Shown: one piece after another, positions 48,755 through 58,084 of the stretch
Numbering within the stretch: position 1 is the first letter of the stretch
Layout of the letters: each line of letters starts with the position of its first letter
Assembly (NCBI GenBank): GCA_900129675.1
Contig: FSRD01000001.1
Location: forward strand, 8,111,501 to 8,175,500
Source of the DNA: Bradyrhizobium erythrophlei
Lineage (GTDB): Bacteria; Pseudomonadota; Alphaproteobacteria; Rhizobiales; Xanthobacteraceae
Length of the DNA: 64,000 bases
Reading direction: 5' to 3'
Translations under genes and position numbers: made by a program
The notes under the pieces: generated by a model
Databases searched by the model: none
Seen by the model: the letters and a program-made list of their open reading frames with translations, nothing else
Told to the model about the DNA's origin: nothing

Positions 48755-50655
48755 GACGGTTTCTCTTCGGTTCGAGAAGGATTGAACGCCGCCGCCACGA
48801 TGTCGTCGGCTGATCCCCTCAGTCTTTCGGACATATCCTCGGTCATGCGGCTGGCATGTTTGCCGAGATCCGCATCCGATACGTTCTTCGCGGCGGCATC
48901 CGCCGCTGATAGCACCGCGTCCTTGGCCGTCTCGAACCCAGACTGGGCTGCTTCGCTCGCCGCGCGCTTCACAGTATCGCTCGCGTTGCCGATCGCGGCA
49001 GCTTCCGCCTTGGTGTCGGGAAGGGAAGCCGCGATGATCGCACCGATCGCAATCCCGAGGCCGCCAATCAGTGCGGCGTTGTCGCGGAAGACCTGGCGGA
49101 CGGTTTCCGGCGCAGCGGTGGCCTTGTCGCGTGCGGTTGAACGGACCCGCTCGATCCTGTCTTTTGCGGCTTCAGAGGCGGCATCGATGCCCGCCCTCAC
49201 CTTATCGGCGGTCTGGGCCGCCCGATCTTTTAGGTCGCCGGCAAGTCCGGTGGCCCTGGCTTGGGCCTCGCTCGCGAGGTCGGCGGCCCGGCGGCCTGTC
49301 GCGGACACCGCATCCGCCGTATCCTCGCTTAAGGATTGAACCTTCTCGGCGGCTTCGCCAGTCATTTCCTTGGCCCTTTCGACCACTGGAGCCGCCGCTT
49401 CTGCCGAGCGGGTGCGCACGGTCTTCGAGGTCAGGGCAAGGCCCGCGCCGATCATCAAAAGCGGCAGCGGAAAGCCCCGTGCCAGCCGCAGTGCGGGTAC
49501 CGCGATGGCGGTTCCCGCGGCGACCGTCTGCATCGGGTTTTCCATGGCTTGCTGCTTTAGTATGTCCAGCCAGCCCTGGGTCTTGCGGCTCACGAATTCG
49601 GAAACCTCCGACTTGATGCCTTGCGGCGAGACCTTGTAGCGGAGGTCTTCTGCGGTGTCGGTGATCCGCTCCCTCAGCCGATCGACGGTCGCCGCAAGCT
49701 GCGCGCGGCTGCGCTCGGACTCTCGCCTCAATTCCTCAACAGATCGCGTCATGGCCGTCACCGCCTTATCGTTGTTCGAAGACGAACTCACGCTCTGTTG
49801 AATCGTTCCTCCGAGAGTCTGGCGGTGTGGAGGCGCACGCTCGTCGGCGATGGCTTTGGTCAGTTCGGCGCCGAACAGAAAGATCTGCGCGGAATAGTAG
49901 GTCCAGAACATCAGGACGATCAGGGCGCCGGCCGCGCCGTAGGGCGAACTCGGTGCCGCTCGACCGAGATAGATTCCGATAAGCGACTTGCCGATGGTGA
50001 AGAGTATGGCTGTGACAAATGCGCCCAGCACCAGGTCGCGCCAGGCTATCGCCGTGTCCGGCAGGACCTTGTAAATTGCTGTGAACAGCAGCGTGAAGAT
50101 GGCCAGGGACACGACTGTGTTGAGGACCGCCAGCAGGATCTTGCCGCCGAACGATCCCTGAAAAGCATGCCCCAGGGCGGATAGCCCGGCGCTCGTAGCC
50201 AACGACACAACCAGCATGAAGCCGAGCGCCGCGACGAGCCCGAGGCTCGCGGCGCGGGTCCGGATCACGGAAAAAATCGGCTCGTCGATTGGCTTGGCCT
50301 TGAACGTCGCGTTCAGCGCCGTGTGCATCTCGCCGATGACGCCTGAGGCCGCGATCAGGACAGTGAGCACGCCAAGGATCGTTGCGAGGGCCCCGGAGCC
50401 CGGGTCGCTCGACCGCTCGAGGATGGACTTGATGAAATCGCCACCTGCGGGACCCAGGAGCTGGCCGAGTTCCTCGCTGATCGCCGTACGCGCGGCGTCC
50501 TGACCGAAGACCAGGCCGGCGATCGCAACCACGATGAGAAGCACAGGCGCGAGTGAGGTCGCGGCATAGAAGGCGATAGCCGCACCGCGGCTCAAAGCAT
50601 CGTTGGCTAGGAAGGCCGAGACCGCCGCTTTCAAGATTCGCCACAAGTGTCTCAT
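48751..50655 (-). CDS. YihY/BrkB membrane protein fused to DUF3618-like and LEA-like domains
   Basis: A 634-residue protein. Residues 1-275 are a YihY/BrkB six-helix domain: LSRGAAIAFYAATSLAPVLL, LIAASGVIGEMHTALNATFK, APSSPYGAAGALIVLMFWTY and YYSAQIFLFGAELTKAIADE. Residues about 305-400 match the DUF3618 pattern (SVEELRRESERSRAQLAATV, DRLRERI, MENPMQTVAAGTAIAVPALR). The rest is repeated amphipathic helix with one further membrane segment, NAALIGGLGIAIGAIIAASL. YihY and DUF3618 proteins are usually separate genes. First gene of the operon to 47098. Confidence 0.85.
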   Translation of the reverse strand: MRHLWRILKAAVSAFLANDALSRGAAIAFYAATSLAPVLLIVVAIAGLVFGQDAARTAISEELGQLLGPAGGDFIKSILERSSDPGSGALATILGVLTVLIAASGVIGEMHTALNATFKAKPIDEPIFSVIRTRAASLGLVAALGFMLVVSLATSAGLSALGHAFQGSFGGKILLAVLNTVVSLAIFTLLFTAIYKVLPDTAIAWRDLVLGAFVTAILFTIGKSLIGIYLGRAAPSSPYGAAGALIVLMFWTYYSAQIFLFGAELTKAIADERAPPHRQTLGGTIQQSVSSSSNNDKAVTAMTRSVEELRRESERSRAQLAATVDRLRERITDTAEDLRYKVSPQGIKSEVSEFVSRKTQGWLDILKQQAMENPMQTVAAGTAIAVPALRLARGFPLPLLMIGAGLALTSKTVRTRSAEAAAPVVERAKEMTGEAAEKVQSLSEDTADAVSATGRRAADLASEAQARATGLAGDLKDRAAQTADKVRAGIDAASEAAKDRIERVRSTARDKATAAPETVRQVFRDNAALIGGLGIAIGAIIAASLPDTKAEAAAIGNASDTVKRAASEAAQSGFETAKDAVLSAADAAAKNVSDADLGKHASRMTEDMSERLRGSADDIVAAAFNPSRTEEKPS

Positions 50656-50856
50656 TCCATCCTTCCGTGAGCTAGGCGCACAGCACGCGGCAACCGCCGA
50701 AAGTCTATGAAGGTTTCTTTGGTTTGGTGGGGCTTGATGTCGCTACCGCGACGGGCCGGCGCCAAGGAACGCCGCGAGTCGATCGGTGTCCCTGGAAGAC
50801 AGACGCCGCGATTTTAGTCCTTCGGCTTGGCGTCTTCGCCCTCGCCCCGCGGCGAG
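50656..50856. other. Upstream region of the YihY operon
   Basis: It should hold the operon promoter. On the minus strand, an out-of-frame continuation of the next gene (VRDSPRGEGEDAKPKD) ends at about 50818, which suggests a frameshift near that gene's 3' end. Confidence 0.4.
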
Positions 50857-51039
50857 TCACGCACGAGGCTCTTCCAACCGCGCGATCCGGAGCCACGCCT
50901 CGCGATCCAGATCGTGCCGAGCAAGTTGCGCCTGCTTCTCGGCTTCCTTTGCCTGCTGGCGGTAGTAGTCATCGTTCCTCGTCATCTTACGGAGGCAGTT
51001 CTGCCCGCATATGCGGGCGCAGTCAGAGCCAGAGAGCAT
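50857..51039 (-). CDS. Small protein of DDYYRxQA type, 60 residues
   Basis: The core MTRNDDYYRQQAKEAEKQAQ, LARHDLDREAWLRIARLEE matches a short Bradyrhizobium family that starts at the DDYYR motif. Here the ATG at 51039 (MLSGSDCARICGQNCLRKMT) has a perfect ggaggt 7 nt upstream and adds three Cys, so the extended form is likely translated. The usual C-terminal continuation is in another frame, so the end may be frameshifted. Function unknown. Confidence 0.6.
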   Translation of the reverse strand: MLSGSDCARICGQNCLRKMTRNDDYYRQQAKEAEKQAQLARHDLDREAWLRIARLEEPRA

Positions 51040-51242
51040 TCAGCGCACCTCCGATAGAAACTCCCTTGGCGCCTCCCATCCCGCGCCGGCTGAGTGTGCT
51101 GAAACCCTCACATCATTCATCGGGCAACGCTCGCTGAAACGGCCCGTTCCGGATGGACGAGAAGCCTAGCCACGTGCAACTCGCCTGCCGGCAACTTGGA
51201 CGCAAAACCAAGTTAGCTCCAAGAAGGCTGCCCGGCGTCCCG

Positions 51243-51416
51243 TCAGGTCGTCAGTTCTTTCCGAATCGCCGACGCTGAATTTCCGACCTTGTCGATGGCT
51301 TCCTGAAGCTGCTCTCGCGTCACGCCGAGTTCCTTGGTCCAATACTTGACCTCGTAGTCCTCGTGCATGTTGATCTTGCTGCGATCCGGCTGATCCTTCT
51401 TCGTAAGGTTGTCCAT
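51243..51416 (-). CDS. DUF3606 domain protein, 57 residues
   Basis: MDNLTKKDQPDRSKINMHED then YEVKYWTKELGVTREQLQEA and IDKVGNSASAIRKELTT. The YEVxYWTxxLGVxxEQLxxAVxxVGNSxxAVRxxL pattern is diagnostic of DUF3606. aagggagaa lies upstream of ATG 51416. A small cytoplasmic protein of unknown role, often linked with general stress in rhizobia. Too short for many gene finders. Confidence 0.9.
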   Translation of the reverse strand: MDNLTKKDQPDRSKINMHEDYEVKYWTKELGVTREQLQEAIDKVGNSASAIRKELTT

Positions 51417-51791
51417 CTATTATTTCTCCCTTGAGCGCCTCGCGCGCGTGTCCTATCAGTTCTGAGGGTGAGACCATCGACCGCAAGTTCCTTTTATCAC
51501 CGTCCTTACAGGACAAAAGATGGACGCCTGACGTCGTGCGGTTTGCTCCTGCTCCGACGTCAAGGTCACCGTCAACCTTTAGGCTCATAACTCGGTCGAT
51601 GACCTCCATCTGGTCCCCGGATCAGTTTCAACGAGAGGCGGGTATCTATGTTCCTAATCGCGATAGAGCCGGCATCGGCGGGGGGAGGCGGACTAAGGGT
51701 GGTTACGAAGCGAAAGACCAGTCGCTCGCCGATCATAGTGCGGAAGTCGGCAACAGCCGCGCAAATGGGCGCTAAAGGTGCGGCGTGAAGC
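51417..51791. other. Stretch without supported gene
   Basis: Nothing recognised on either strand apart from the probable promoter of the DUF3606 gene. Confidence 0.4.
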
Positions 51792-52010
51792 TCAGCGCGG
51801 CGCCTGATGGCAGCGATTTGCCGCCCTCACAGTGTCGCCTACCTTGACGATGCCACCGTCCAAGATTTTGCAGTAGAGCCCGGCGCGGTTGATCAGGTGT
51901 TTGGCGATCGCCTTGCCGGTGACCTTCTCAATGTGCCGGCACGACTCCGTAAGCCGGGTTGCTTCCAGCAGCGTCTCGCCGAGCCAAAAGCGGCGGCCGA
52001 CCAGATGGTT
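51792..52010 (-). pseudogene. MOSC-domain protein, C-terminal fragment
   Basis: HLVGRRFWLGETLLEATRLT, ESCRHIEKVTGKAIAKHLIN, RAGLYCKILDGGIVKVGDTV. This is the end of a MOSC (molybdenum cofactor sulfurase C-terminal) domain, with Cys of the TxxCxxxE motif and NRAGLxCxIxxGG present. The N-terminal part is replaced by the upstream region of the 52035 gene, so no start exists. It would have been a YiiM/YuaD-like sulfur-carrier protein. Confidence 0.7.
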
Positions 52011-52034
52011 TTTCAAACTGGAAAAGGAGTGACC

Positions 52035-52292
52035 ATGCGCATCTTTACGGCGTCCGTCATTATTGCGGCGCTCTCCCTCGGGACGCCAGCTTTCGTGCAG
52101 GCACAGGCACAAGGAACACCGCCGCAATCCGAGACACAGACACCGCCTGCTCAATCCAACAAGCTCATAAAGAGCGTACAGATTGTCAACGTCAAGGAGT
52201 CAGCAGGATTACTAAAACTAACGTGGAGAGCCGCATGCGGGATAGTCAGGATTGGGAAGGCAGCTTTCGAAGGTTCGCCGTTATCGCTGTAG
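52035..52292 (+). CDS. Secreted small protein with altered C-terminus
   Basis: MRIFTASVIIAALSLGTPAF is a signal peptide, preceded by aaaggag. The mature N-terminus TPPQSETQTPPAQSNKLIKS VQIVNVKE resembles a Bradyrhizobium secreted family. After VQIVNVKE the sequence (SAGLLKLTWRAACGIVRIGK) overlaps the next gene in another frame and no longer looks like the family. I infer that a deletion joined the 5' part of this gene to the upstream region of the following one. Confidence 0.55.
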   Translation: MRIFTASVIIAALSLGTPAFVQAQAQGTPPQSETQTPPAQSNKLIKSVQIVNVKESAGLLKLTWRAACGIVRIGKAAFEGSPLSL

Positions 52293-52453
52293 CGTTCGTG
52301 CTGGCGGTTGCTATCGTCACATGGGGACCGTGGAACACTACCCATATTGCGCCTAATCCCGGACCGAGCGGAACACCGGGATCGACGGTGCTAAACGAGA
52401 CCCCACCGCCGGCCGAGCGTCCCTCAAAGACAACCACAGGAATGGCGCGCTAA
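52235..52453 (+). CDS. Single-span membrane protein, 72 residues
   Basis: MRDSQDWEGSFRRFAVIAVA then FVLAVAIVTWGPWNTTHIAP and a Pro/Gly/Thr-rich tail. One membrane helix at residues 13-30, with the tail probably periplasmic. Small proteins with W/F-GPW after the helix recur in Bradyrhizobium. It overlaps the 52035 frame by 58 nt and keeps its own ATG. Function unknown. Confidence 0.6.
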   Translation: MRDSQDWEGSFRRFAVIAVAFVLAVAIVTWGPWNTTHIAPNPGPSGTPGSTVLNETPPPAERPSKTTTGMAR

Positions 52454-53452
52454 TGGGGCGCCTCTATGGAAAGTCGGTCATGTCGGGCGTGCCCGCGACG
52501 TTGAGATATGCAGCCGGAACGACTCGAGGGGGCGCAAGGATTTCGGCCTGCCTCGCCCGAACGCCGCCATGATGCGCGCCAAGCGCTGTCCCGCAAGCCC
52601 GGCCACGTCGGCGCGGCCGCCTTCAGCCGGACTGGGGATCCCGCCACCGGCGACTTCGGCGGGCGCAGGTCATCCGCAAGTTCGGCACCTTCCCGGACGA
52701 GCTGAGCGCGCTGTGAAGCCGTCGCGTCGGGCTCAGCTTTTCAAGTCGAACTGGATGCGCAGTCTGTCCGCGATCATCTCGATCATCTCGCACCGATCCG
52801 CATCTGGCGGCCCGCCATGACCAAGACTTTCCAGGAGTCCTCATGGGGCACGACCGAGATGGCGAGATCCGTCGGCAACTCGCAGATGTCTTCCATCTCC
52901 AGCCTGATCGCGGACTCCAGTTCTTCGCGCGCTTTTGCCGGTTTCTTCAAACTCCATCACTGCTTGTGGCGCGGAACGGACCACCGCCTTTGGCTATCCG
53001 CACGAGCGCATGGTCTGATCTGCGGGCGTCAGCCTTTGGTTATCCGCTACAGGCCGTACTCAAACGGCGGGAGTAATCCCTCGAGTCAAAGGCGTTGCCG
53101 GGATAATGTTCCAACGGCTCCGACTACTTTGCAGGAGGCCTCAACGGGCCGTCGGTCCATTTGCGGACGGCGGGATCGTTCAGCGGGTCGTGTTGGTGCA
53201 GACGTAGCGCTCCCGTCCCATCTGGTCCTCGGGTACGACCGTCATCGGCTTGCCGCACACCGGGCACGCCTTCCGGATTGGATAGGCGCCGTCATCGGAA
53301 TTCCCCTGCTCCCGCAGCTTAGCTCCGCGGATTCAAGCTGATTGCCGAAGGTTGCCTGCGGGCGGCAGGTGCCGGTGTGCATTGGCCGCTTGACGGCGGC
53401 GGCCCGCGTGTACTGAATTCAGATGTCGGTGATGTTTGCGGGGGGGTGAGCC
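52454..53452. other. Decayed region
   Basis: Short frames on both strands lack recognisable sequence, apart from the zinc-ribbon fragment at 53180-53334. It looks like eroded gene remains. Confidence 0.4.
53180..53334 (-). pseudogene. Zinc-ribbon protein fragment
   Basis: SDDGAYPIRKACPVCGKPMT then VVPEDQMGRERYVCTNTTR. A CPxC and a late Cys suggest the end of a small zinc-ribbon protein. The frame has no usable start codon because a stop precedes it, so the 5' end is gone. Confidence 0.45.
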
Positions 53453-53794
53453 ATGGACGAGGAGTTCTACAGGCAGCAGGCGTTGCGCGTGCGCGACTTC
53501 CCGATGCGGACCGGCGGCTGTTGCCAAATGGCCGATCGCGAGATCTCCCGGTTCCCGCGCAAGGAGCGTCTGCACATGCCAGGGTCTCTGACCGCGCCGG
53601 GTCGTCCGAACGCTCGCGATGACGCGCCCGGATGTGTTGCCTTCCGCCATATGCACAGCGTCGGCACCCAGAATAGGAATCTTTCGCGGCTCAATGGCTG
53701 GCCTATGCGCCCCCCTGTCAACGCTTCGCCGAAACCCTCGCGGGCCACTGCGCATGACTCGGGGCCGATGTGGATCGCTACTCCTTCATCGTAA
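53453..53794 (+). pseudogene. DEEFYRQQALRVR-type small gene, chimeric
   Basis: The first 15 residues MDEEFYRQQALRVRD match the start of a common rhizobial small protein that normally continues with a helical DPFT(K/R)KRLLDLA segment. Here the frame changes at once to an unrelated sequence. From about 53640 the DNA (ccctgtcaacgcttcgcc, gcatgactcggggcc, ccttgccggtctcccggcg) looks like a repeat known from many bacteria beside group II introns. The whole is a junction of pieces. Confidence 0.4.
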
Positions 53795-53835
53795 GAGACT
53801 TGCACTCTCTACTCCTTGCCGGTCTCCCGGCGCTT

Positions 53836-53990
53836 CGCATATGTTTTCCGCTCTGCCCCCAGCAACGGACATAGAGCGACCATGGCGGCACGTCCGAGTT
53901 GTGCCACTTCCGGACTCATGCATCGCAGCAAATCGCGTCCTATTCGATAACCTCGTCGGCGCGAGCGAGGAGCTCGGGCGAGATCGAAAT
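53836..53990. repeat. Dispersed repeat joined to ABC_sub_bind 3' end
   Basis: catatgttttccgctctgcc, cggacatagagcgaccatgg, tccgagttgtgccact, then tcctattcgataacctcgtc. The last part is the antisense of the final codons (ADEVIE-stop) of the gene at 53940. This shows how the repeat is built. Confidence 0.8.
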
Positions 53991-54923
53991 GTTCAGCGCT
54001 TTAGCAGCCCTGAGATTGATGAGAAATTCAAACTTTGTTGGCTGTTCAACCGGAAGGTCTGCCGGTTTGGCGCCCCTTAGAATTTTATCCACATAAGTGG
54101 CAGCGCGGCGCGATAAATCGGGAATGTTCGCGCCGTATGCGATGAGCCCCCCTATTTCCGCAAATTCCCGAAGGCCGTGGACTGCGGGCAAGTTGTTTTT
54201 CGCTGCGAACTCGACAATCTCCTTTCTATGATCAAAGGTGAGTGGATCTTCGATTGAGATCAGACCATCGGGATGTTCGATCTTGACGGAATCAAACGCG
54301 GTATCGAAATCATCGGGCTTTCGGACCTCTACCGATTGAAGTGCAATCCGCAAGGTCCGTGCCGCACGCTCCGTTTCGGTAAAGACCTTCGCCGCATAGG
54401 GATTAGCGGCGTTCCAAAGAACGGCCACCTTTGAGATGCTCGGCAGAAGCTCCCGGAGCAGTTCAAGCCTCTTCCCACCCAAATCCGAAGCCATCAGGCT
54501 CAACCCTGTGATATTGCCGCCCGGATGCGCTAAGCTCGAAACGAGCCCGCTTCCTAGCGGATCGCCCGCAGAGGTCAGAACGATGGGGATTGTCGTGCTT
54601 AAGCGCTTTACAGCGAGCGGGGCCAAGGTTCCGGCTGCGACGATTACGTCCACCTTGAGAGCCACCAGCTGTGCGGCCAACTCTGGCAGCCGGTCCAAAT
54701 GATTGTCTGCGTATCGGTATTCGAAGACAACATTTGTTCCCTCAATCCAGCCCAGTCCGCGTAGGGCGCCGACGAAAGCTTCTTCCAGCTGAGGAGTTGG
54801 CCTTCGTTCACCCGCGCTAAAGTAGCCGATATGGTACAGCTTACTTGACTGCTGTGCTCTGATTGCAGCGGGCCGAAGAAGCGCAATGCTAGGCGCCAAC
54901 ACTATGAACTCTCGTCGCCGCAT
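53940..54923 (-). CDS. ABC_sub_bind periplasmic binding protein
   Basis: ATG 54923 with agggagggg upstream; the frame to 55001 is repeat. A 327-residue protein: signal RRREFIVLAPSIALLRPAAI, then YHIGYFSAGERRPTPQLEEA, GLGWIEGTNVVFEYRYADNH, LPELAAQLVALKVDVIVAAG, PIVLTSAGDPLGSGLVSSLA and FAEIGGLIAYGANIPDLSRR, ending LLARADEVIE. This is the ABC_sub_bind family (PF04392), strongly expanded in Bradyrhizobium. No permease or ATPase is adjacent, so it is an orphan. The ligand is unknown. Confidence 0.9.
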   Translation of the reverse strand: MRRREFIVLAPSIALLRPAAIRAQQSSKLYHIGYFSAGERRPTPQLEEAFVGALRGLGWIEGTNVVFEYRYADNHLDRLPELAAQLVALKVDVIVAAGTLAPLAVKRLSTTIPIVLTSAGDPLGSGLVSSLAHPGGNITGLSLMASDLGGKRLELLRELLPSISKVAVLWNAANPYAAKVFTETERAARTLRIALQSVEVRKPDDFDTAFDSVKIEHPDGLISIEDPLTFDHRKEIVEFAAKNNLPAVHGLREFAEIGGLIAYGANIPDLSRRAATYVDKILRGAKPADLPVEQPTKFEFLINLRAAKALNISISPELLARADEVIE

Positions 54924-54954
54924 GTGCCCCTCCCTGTTGGGACATACCCCTCGG

Positions 54955-55110
54955 ATCGACAGCTTAGCACTTTGGAAGTGGCTATGTCCGAGTTGGGTCA
55001 AAAGCTGAAATGCTCAATGGGAGCATATGTTTTCCGCTCTGCCCCCAACAGCGGACATAGAGCGACCACGGTGGCATGTAATTGTGTCCTCTTCGATCAC
55101 CTTGCCGGGC
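54955..55110. repeat. Dispersed repeat with intact intron target
   Basis: atgtccgagttgggtcaaaa is followed by gctcaatgggagcatatgtt and ttccgctctgcccccaacag. It shows the empty site (ttgggt/caaaa) corresponding to the intron relic at 59260. Confidence 0.8.
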
Positions 55111-55438
55111 GCGCCTGACGAGCAGTGCTGGAACGAGATCAGGCGTCGCCGACGGTTACTTTCCCCGCGTGCTGTCGAACACGCTCAGCACGGCAAGTGT
55201 CATGGCCTCAACACCGGTTTCAATGGTCGGAATCGGCACCGGCGCGAATAAGGGCGAGTTGGTTGCCCGGCAATTGCAGGCCGTCGCCCTCGCGGGCCGC
55301 GCGGCGACGCCCTCCGGCTCATAGACGCCGGAAGAACATCGAGGGCACGCCAGCCCGCATCTCGGCAGCCAATTTAGCCGCGGTCTTCTCTTAGACCGGA
55401 CGTAACAGCGGACATCGCGCTTCGTAACCCGCTGCCCC

Positions 55439-55678
55439 CTATGCCGCCAGGGCAAAAAACCGGAAACCGGCTACCGCGAGGCTGTCGGGAGATACCTGAA
55501 CCGGCTCGCTAACCGTCTCTGACTCTGCCAACAAAAGGCAGGTCGGACAGTTGAACAGATGCAGATTGGTTGCCGGGACAAATCTAACAAGCTCCGACCG
55601 ACACCACTGCATCTCGATGCCGCAGGTTGGGCAGGTTGGCGCTTCACGGTCTTCCAGCGAGTGCTTCAGTCTGTCCAT
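55439..55678 (-). CDS. Double zinc-ribbon protein, 79 residues
   Basis: MDRLKHSLEDREAPTCPTCG then IEMQWCRSELVRFVPATNLH and LFNCPTCLLLAESETVSEPV. Two CPTC motifs can hold one zinc. ggggaggg lies 5-12 nt before ATG 55678, so the longer frame to 55978 is rejected. This short family is frequent in Bradyrhizobium; function unknown. Confidence 0.75.
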   Translation of the reverse strand: MDRLKHSLEDREAPTCPTCGIEMQWCRSELVRFVPATNLHLFNCPTCLLLAESETVSEPVQVSPDSLAVAGFRFFALAA

Positions 55679-55899
55679 CACAACCCTCCCCAGGTCGAGT
55701 GATGAAAGCCCCAAGCCCAACAGGCAAAGCCTTAGTCGCAGGTTTGACGAGTTATCTGCTACCTTGTTCACGACTTTTTCTAGGCGTCTTCTAGGCATCA
55801 CTCGGACTGACCGTCGCCTGTTCCGGGAGGAGGACCCACGGTCTATGCAGCGAAAAGTGCGTAGTGCGGCGGTCATCAACTTCACATAGGCAACACGAC

Positions 55900-55985
55900 T
55901 CTTCTTGTTGGCGAATGCTACGGCCGCCGCTCGACGCCGTGCTTGCGCATGTGGCGGATGACTAGCCTTTACGAACAATTAACTT
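55900..55985. repeat. 86-bp repeat, uninterrupted copy
   Basis: ttcttgttggcgaatgctac, ggccgccgctcgacgccgtg, cttgcgcatgtggcggatga, ctagcctttacgaacaatta. A second copy at 56676-56720 continues at 58085-58112 and is split by IS1182. Confidence 0.75.
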
Positions 55986-56126
55986 CTGGTCAGGGTCAAT
56001 CTCTCGTCATTTTGACCCTATGCTAGCCACTTCCGGTCTGCCCCTACGAACGTCGTCAGCGGCTGCCCGCTGGTGCTCGCTCGCGGAGACTCCCCCTCAC
56101 CCGAATTTCTCGCTGCGCGTAAATCC
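55986..56126. repeat. Dispersed repeat fragment
   Basis: gggtcaatctctcgtcattt, tgaccctatgctagccactt and ccggtctgcccctacgaacg, of the 7821 type. Confidence 0.6.
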
Positions 56127-56154
56127 AACCTCGCCCCGCTTGCGGGGCGAGGTT
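56127..56154 (-). terminator. Hairpin downstream of dodecin gene
   Basis: aacctcgcccc pairs over 11 bp with ggggcgaggtt around gcttgc. It lies 9 nt after the dodecin stop on the minus strand; the U tract is short. Confidence 0.65.
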
Positions 56155-56162
56155 ACTTAAGC

Positions 56163-56378
56163 TCAGGAGCCCTCGAACTTGAACGACACATTAACCTTGG
56201 CGCGATAGGCCTCTACTTTTCCCTTGGCGTCCAGTTGCATATCGAGTTTGACGACCTCTGCGACGCGGAGTTCTCGGAGAGATTTTGCGGCTTGCTCGAC
56301 CGCGTTGGCGGCGGCCTTTTCCCAGGATTCGTTGCTGGTACCGATCAGTTCAATGACCTTGTAGACGCTCTCGGGCAT
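56163..56378 (-). CDS. Dodecin-family flavin-binding protein
   Basis: A 71-residue protein, normal for dodecin. MPESVYKVIELIGTSNESWE then KAAANAVEQAAKSLRELRVA, EVVKLDMQLDAKGKVEAYRA and KVNVSFKFEG. One helix packs on three strands; TSxxSWExAAxxAVxxAxxSLRxLR is the dodecin signature. It forms a dodecameric shell that stores or buffers riboflavin/FMN. Start 56378 is set by family length; the frame to 56426 is too long. Confidence 0.95.
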   Translation of the reverse strand: MPESVYKVIELIGTSNESWEKAAANAVEQAAKSLRELRVAEVVKLDMQLDAKGKVEAYRAKVNVSFKFEGS

Positions 56379-56716
56379 TTCGTCCTCCCGTTCGGTATGA
56401 AGCAGGTGCTCCCTGCCACCGTCCAACCTAGCATCACGATATCGGCGCTGAAAGGACGCTGCCTGATCGCAGGGTGGACCGGGCCAAGCTGCATACCACG
56501 GTTTTAATGTCGGCTGTTCCCGCTGCGAGTCATTTTCAACTTCGGCGCGGTCCTGAACAATGACCGCTTTATTTCCTCAACAGGCGACATCGCGCGTGCA
56601 CTCCTCTTGCCAATTTTCTGAGTGAAGACTTGGCGTTCACGCGCAAAGGTCAAAGTGAACACAACTTTTCTTGTTGGCGAGCGCTACGGCCGCCTCTCGA
56701 TGCCGTGCTTGCGCAC
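56379..56716. other. Stretch without gene before IS1182 copy 2
   Basis: No gene seen. From about 56676 it is the left half of the 86-bp repeat that IS1182 copy 2 interrupted. Confidence 0.5.
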
Positions 56717-58084
56717 CTAGGAGCGTGTCCGAATAGTCGCTGTTCAATTCTGAGCGAGTCTGATTCAACCTTGGGCTATGAGCAAGTATTTTCGCCCCTG
56801 GAATATCGATCAGACGCTGCTTCTGCCGCCGAATGTGCAGGACTTCGTGCCGAAAGGCCATGTCTCGCGGTTTATCGTTGAACTGGTGCGGGAGAGCCTC
56901 GATCTCAAGGAGATCACGGGCAGTTATGTGAGCGGGCTTGGGCAGCCGCCGTTTGACCCGCGGATGATGGTGGCGCTTCTGCTGCACGGCTATGCGAGTG
57001 GACTTTATTCGTCGCGGCGGATTGCCAGAGCCTGTCGCGAACGGAATGATTTTGTAATGATTGTCGCGCTCGATCCGCCGGATTTTCGCACGATCAGCGA
57101 CTTCCGCAAGCGGCATTTGAAGGCGCTCGGCGCACTGTTCCTGCAGGTTCTGAAGTTGTGCGAGACGGCAGGGCTGGTCAAACTCGGCCATGTCGCGCTG
57201 GATGGCACGAAGATCAAAGCGAACGCGTCGAAACATAAAGCGATGAGTTATGAGCGCATGAAGAAACGCGAGGCGGAATTGAAAGCCGAGGTCGCTCGCA
57301 TGCTGGCGGCCGCTGAGGCGGCGGATGCTCAGGAGGACGAGACTTTCGGCAAAGACAAGCGCGGCGACGAGCTGCCGGATTGGGCTGGCGACAAGCAGAA
57401 GCGGCTGGCCAAGATCCAGCAGGCGATGGCGGCGCTGGAGGCCGACGCCAGGCTGGCCGCGGAGGAAGAGCGTCGCATCGAGGCCGAAAAGGAACAGCAG
57501 CGCCAAGCCGAAGGCCGCAAGAAGCCGGGCAAACCGGCGGCGCCGGCATCGGACCAGCCTGATCCCAAGTCGCAACGCAACTTCACCGATCCGGAAAGCC
57601 GCATCATGAAGTCGAAGGATGGCTTCGTTCAGGCCTATAATGCACAGGCCGCCGTCGACGCAGGCGCCCAGATCATTGTCGCGCACGAACTGACGCAGTG
57701 CGGCAACGATCAGGGCCAGCTGGTGCCCCTGATCGAGGCCATCGAGAACAATCTCGGCCGCAAGCCGGAGCAGGCCTCAGCGGACTCCGGCTACTGCAGC
57801 GAATCCAATCTCGAAGCGCTCGAAGCCCACGGCGTCGACGGCTACGTCGCGCCCGGACGCGCCAAGCACCCGACAGCCGCGAACGGAAAAATCGGCGGAC
57901 CGCTGACCCAACGGATGCGAAAGAAGATCGACGACGGCGGCTTCGAAACACCCTACCGATTGAGAAAGCAAGTGGTCGAACCGGTGTTCGGACAGATCAA
58001 ACAGGCGCGCGGCTTCCGCCAGTTCCTGTTGCGAGGCCTAGAGAAAGTGCGCGCCGAATGGGCCATGACTGGACGGGCTCCTAG
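56717..58084 (+). mobile_element. IS1182-family insertion sequence, copy 2, internally deleted
   Basis: CTAG at 56717-56720 and 58081-58084. The sequence is nearly identical to copy 1 except that the 93 nt corresponding to 27208-27300 are missing before the right end (gccatga joined to ctggacgggctcctag). The element split the 86-bp repeat. Confidence 0.9.
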
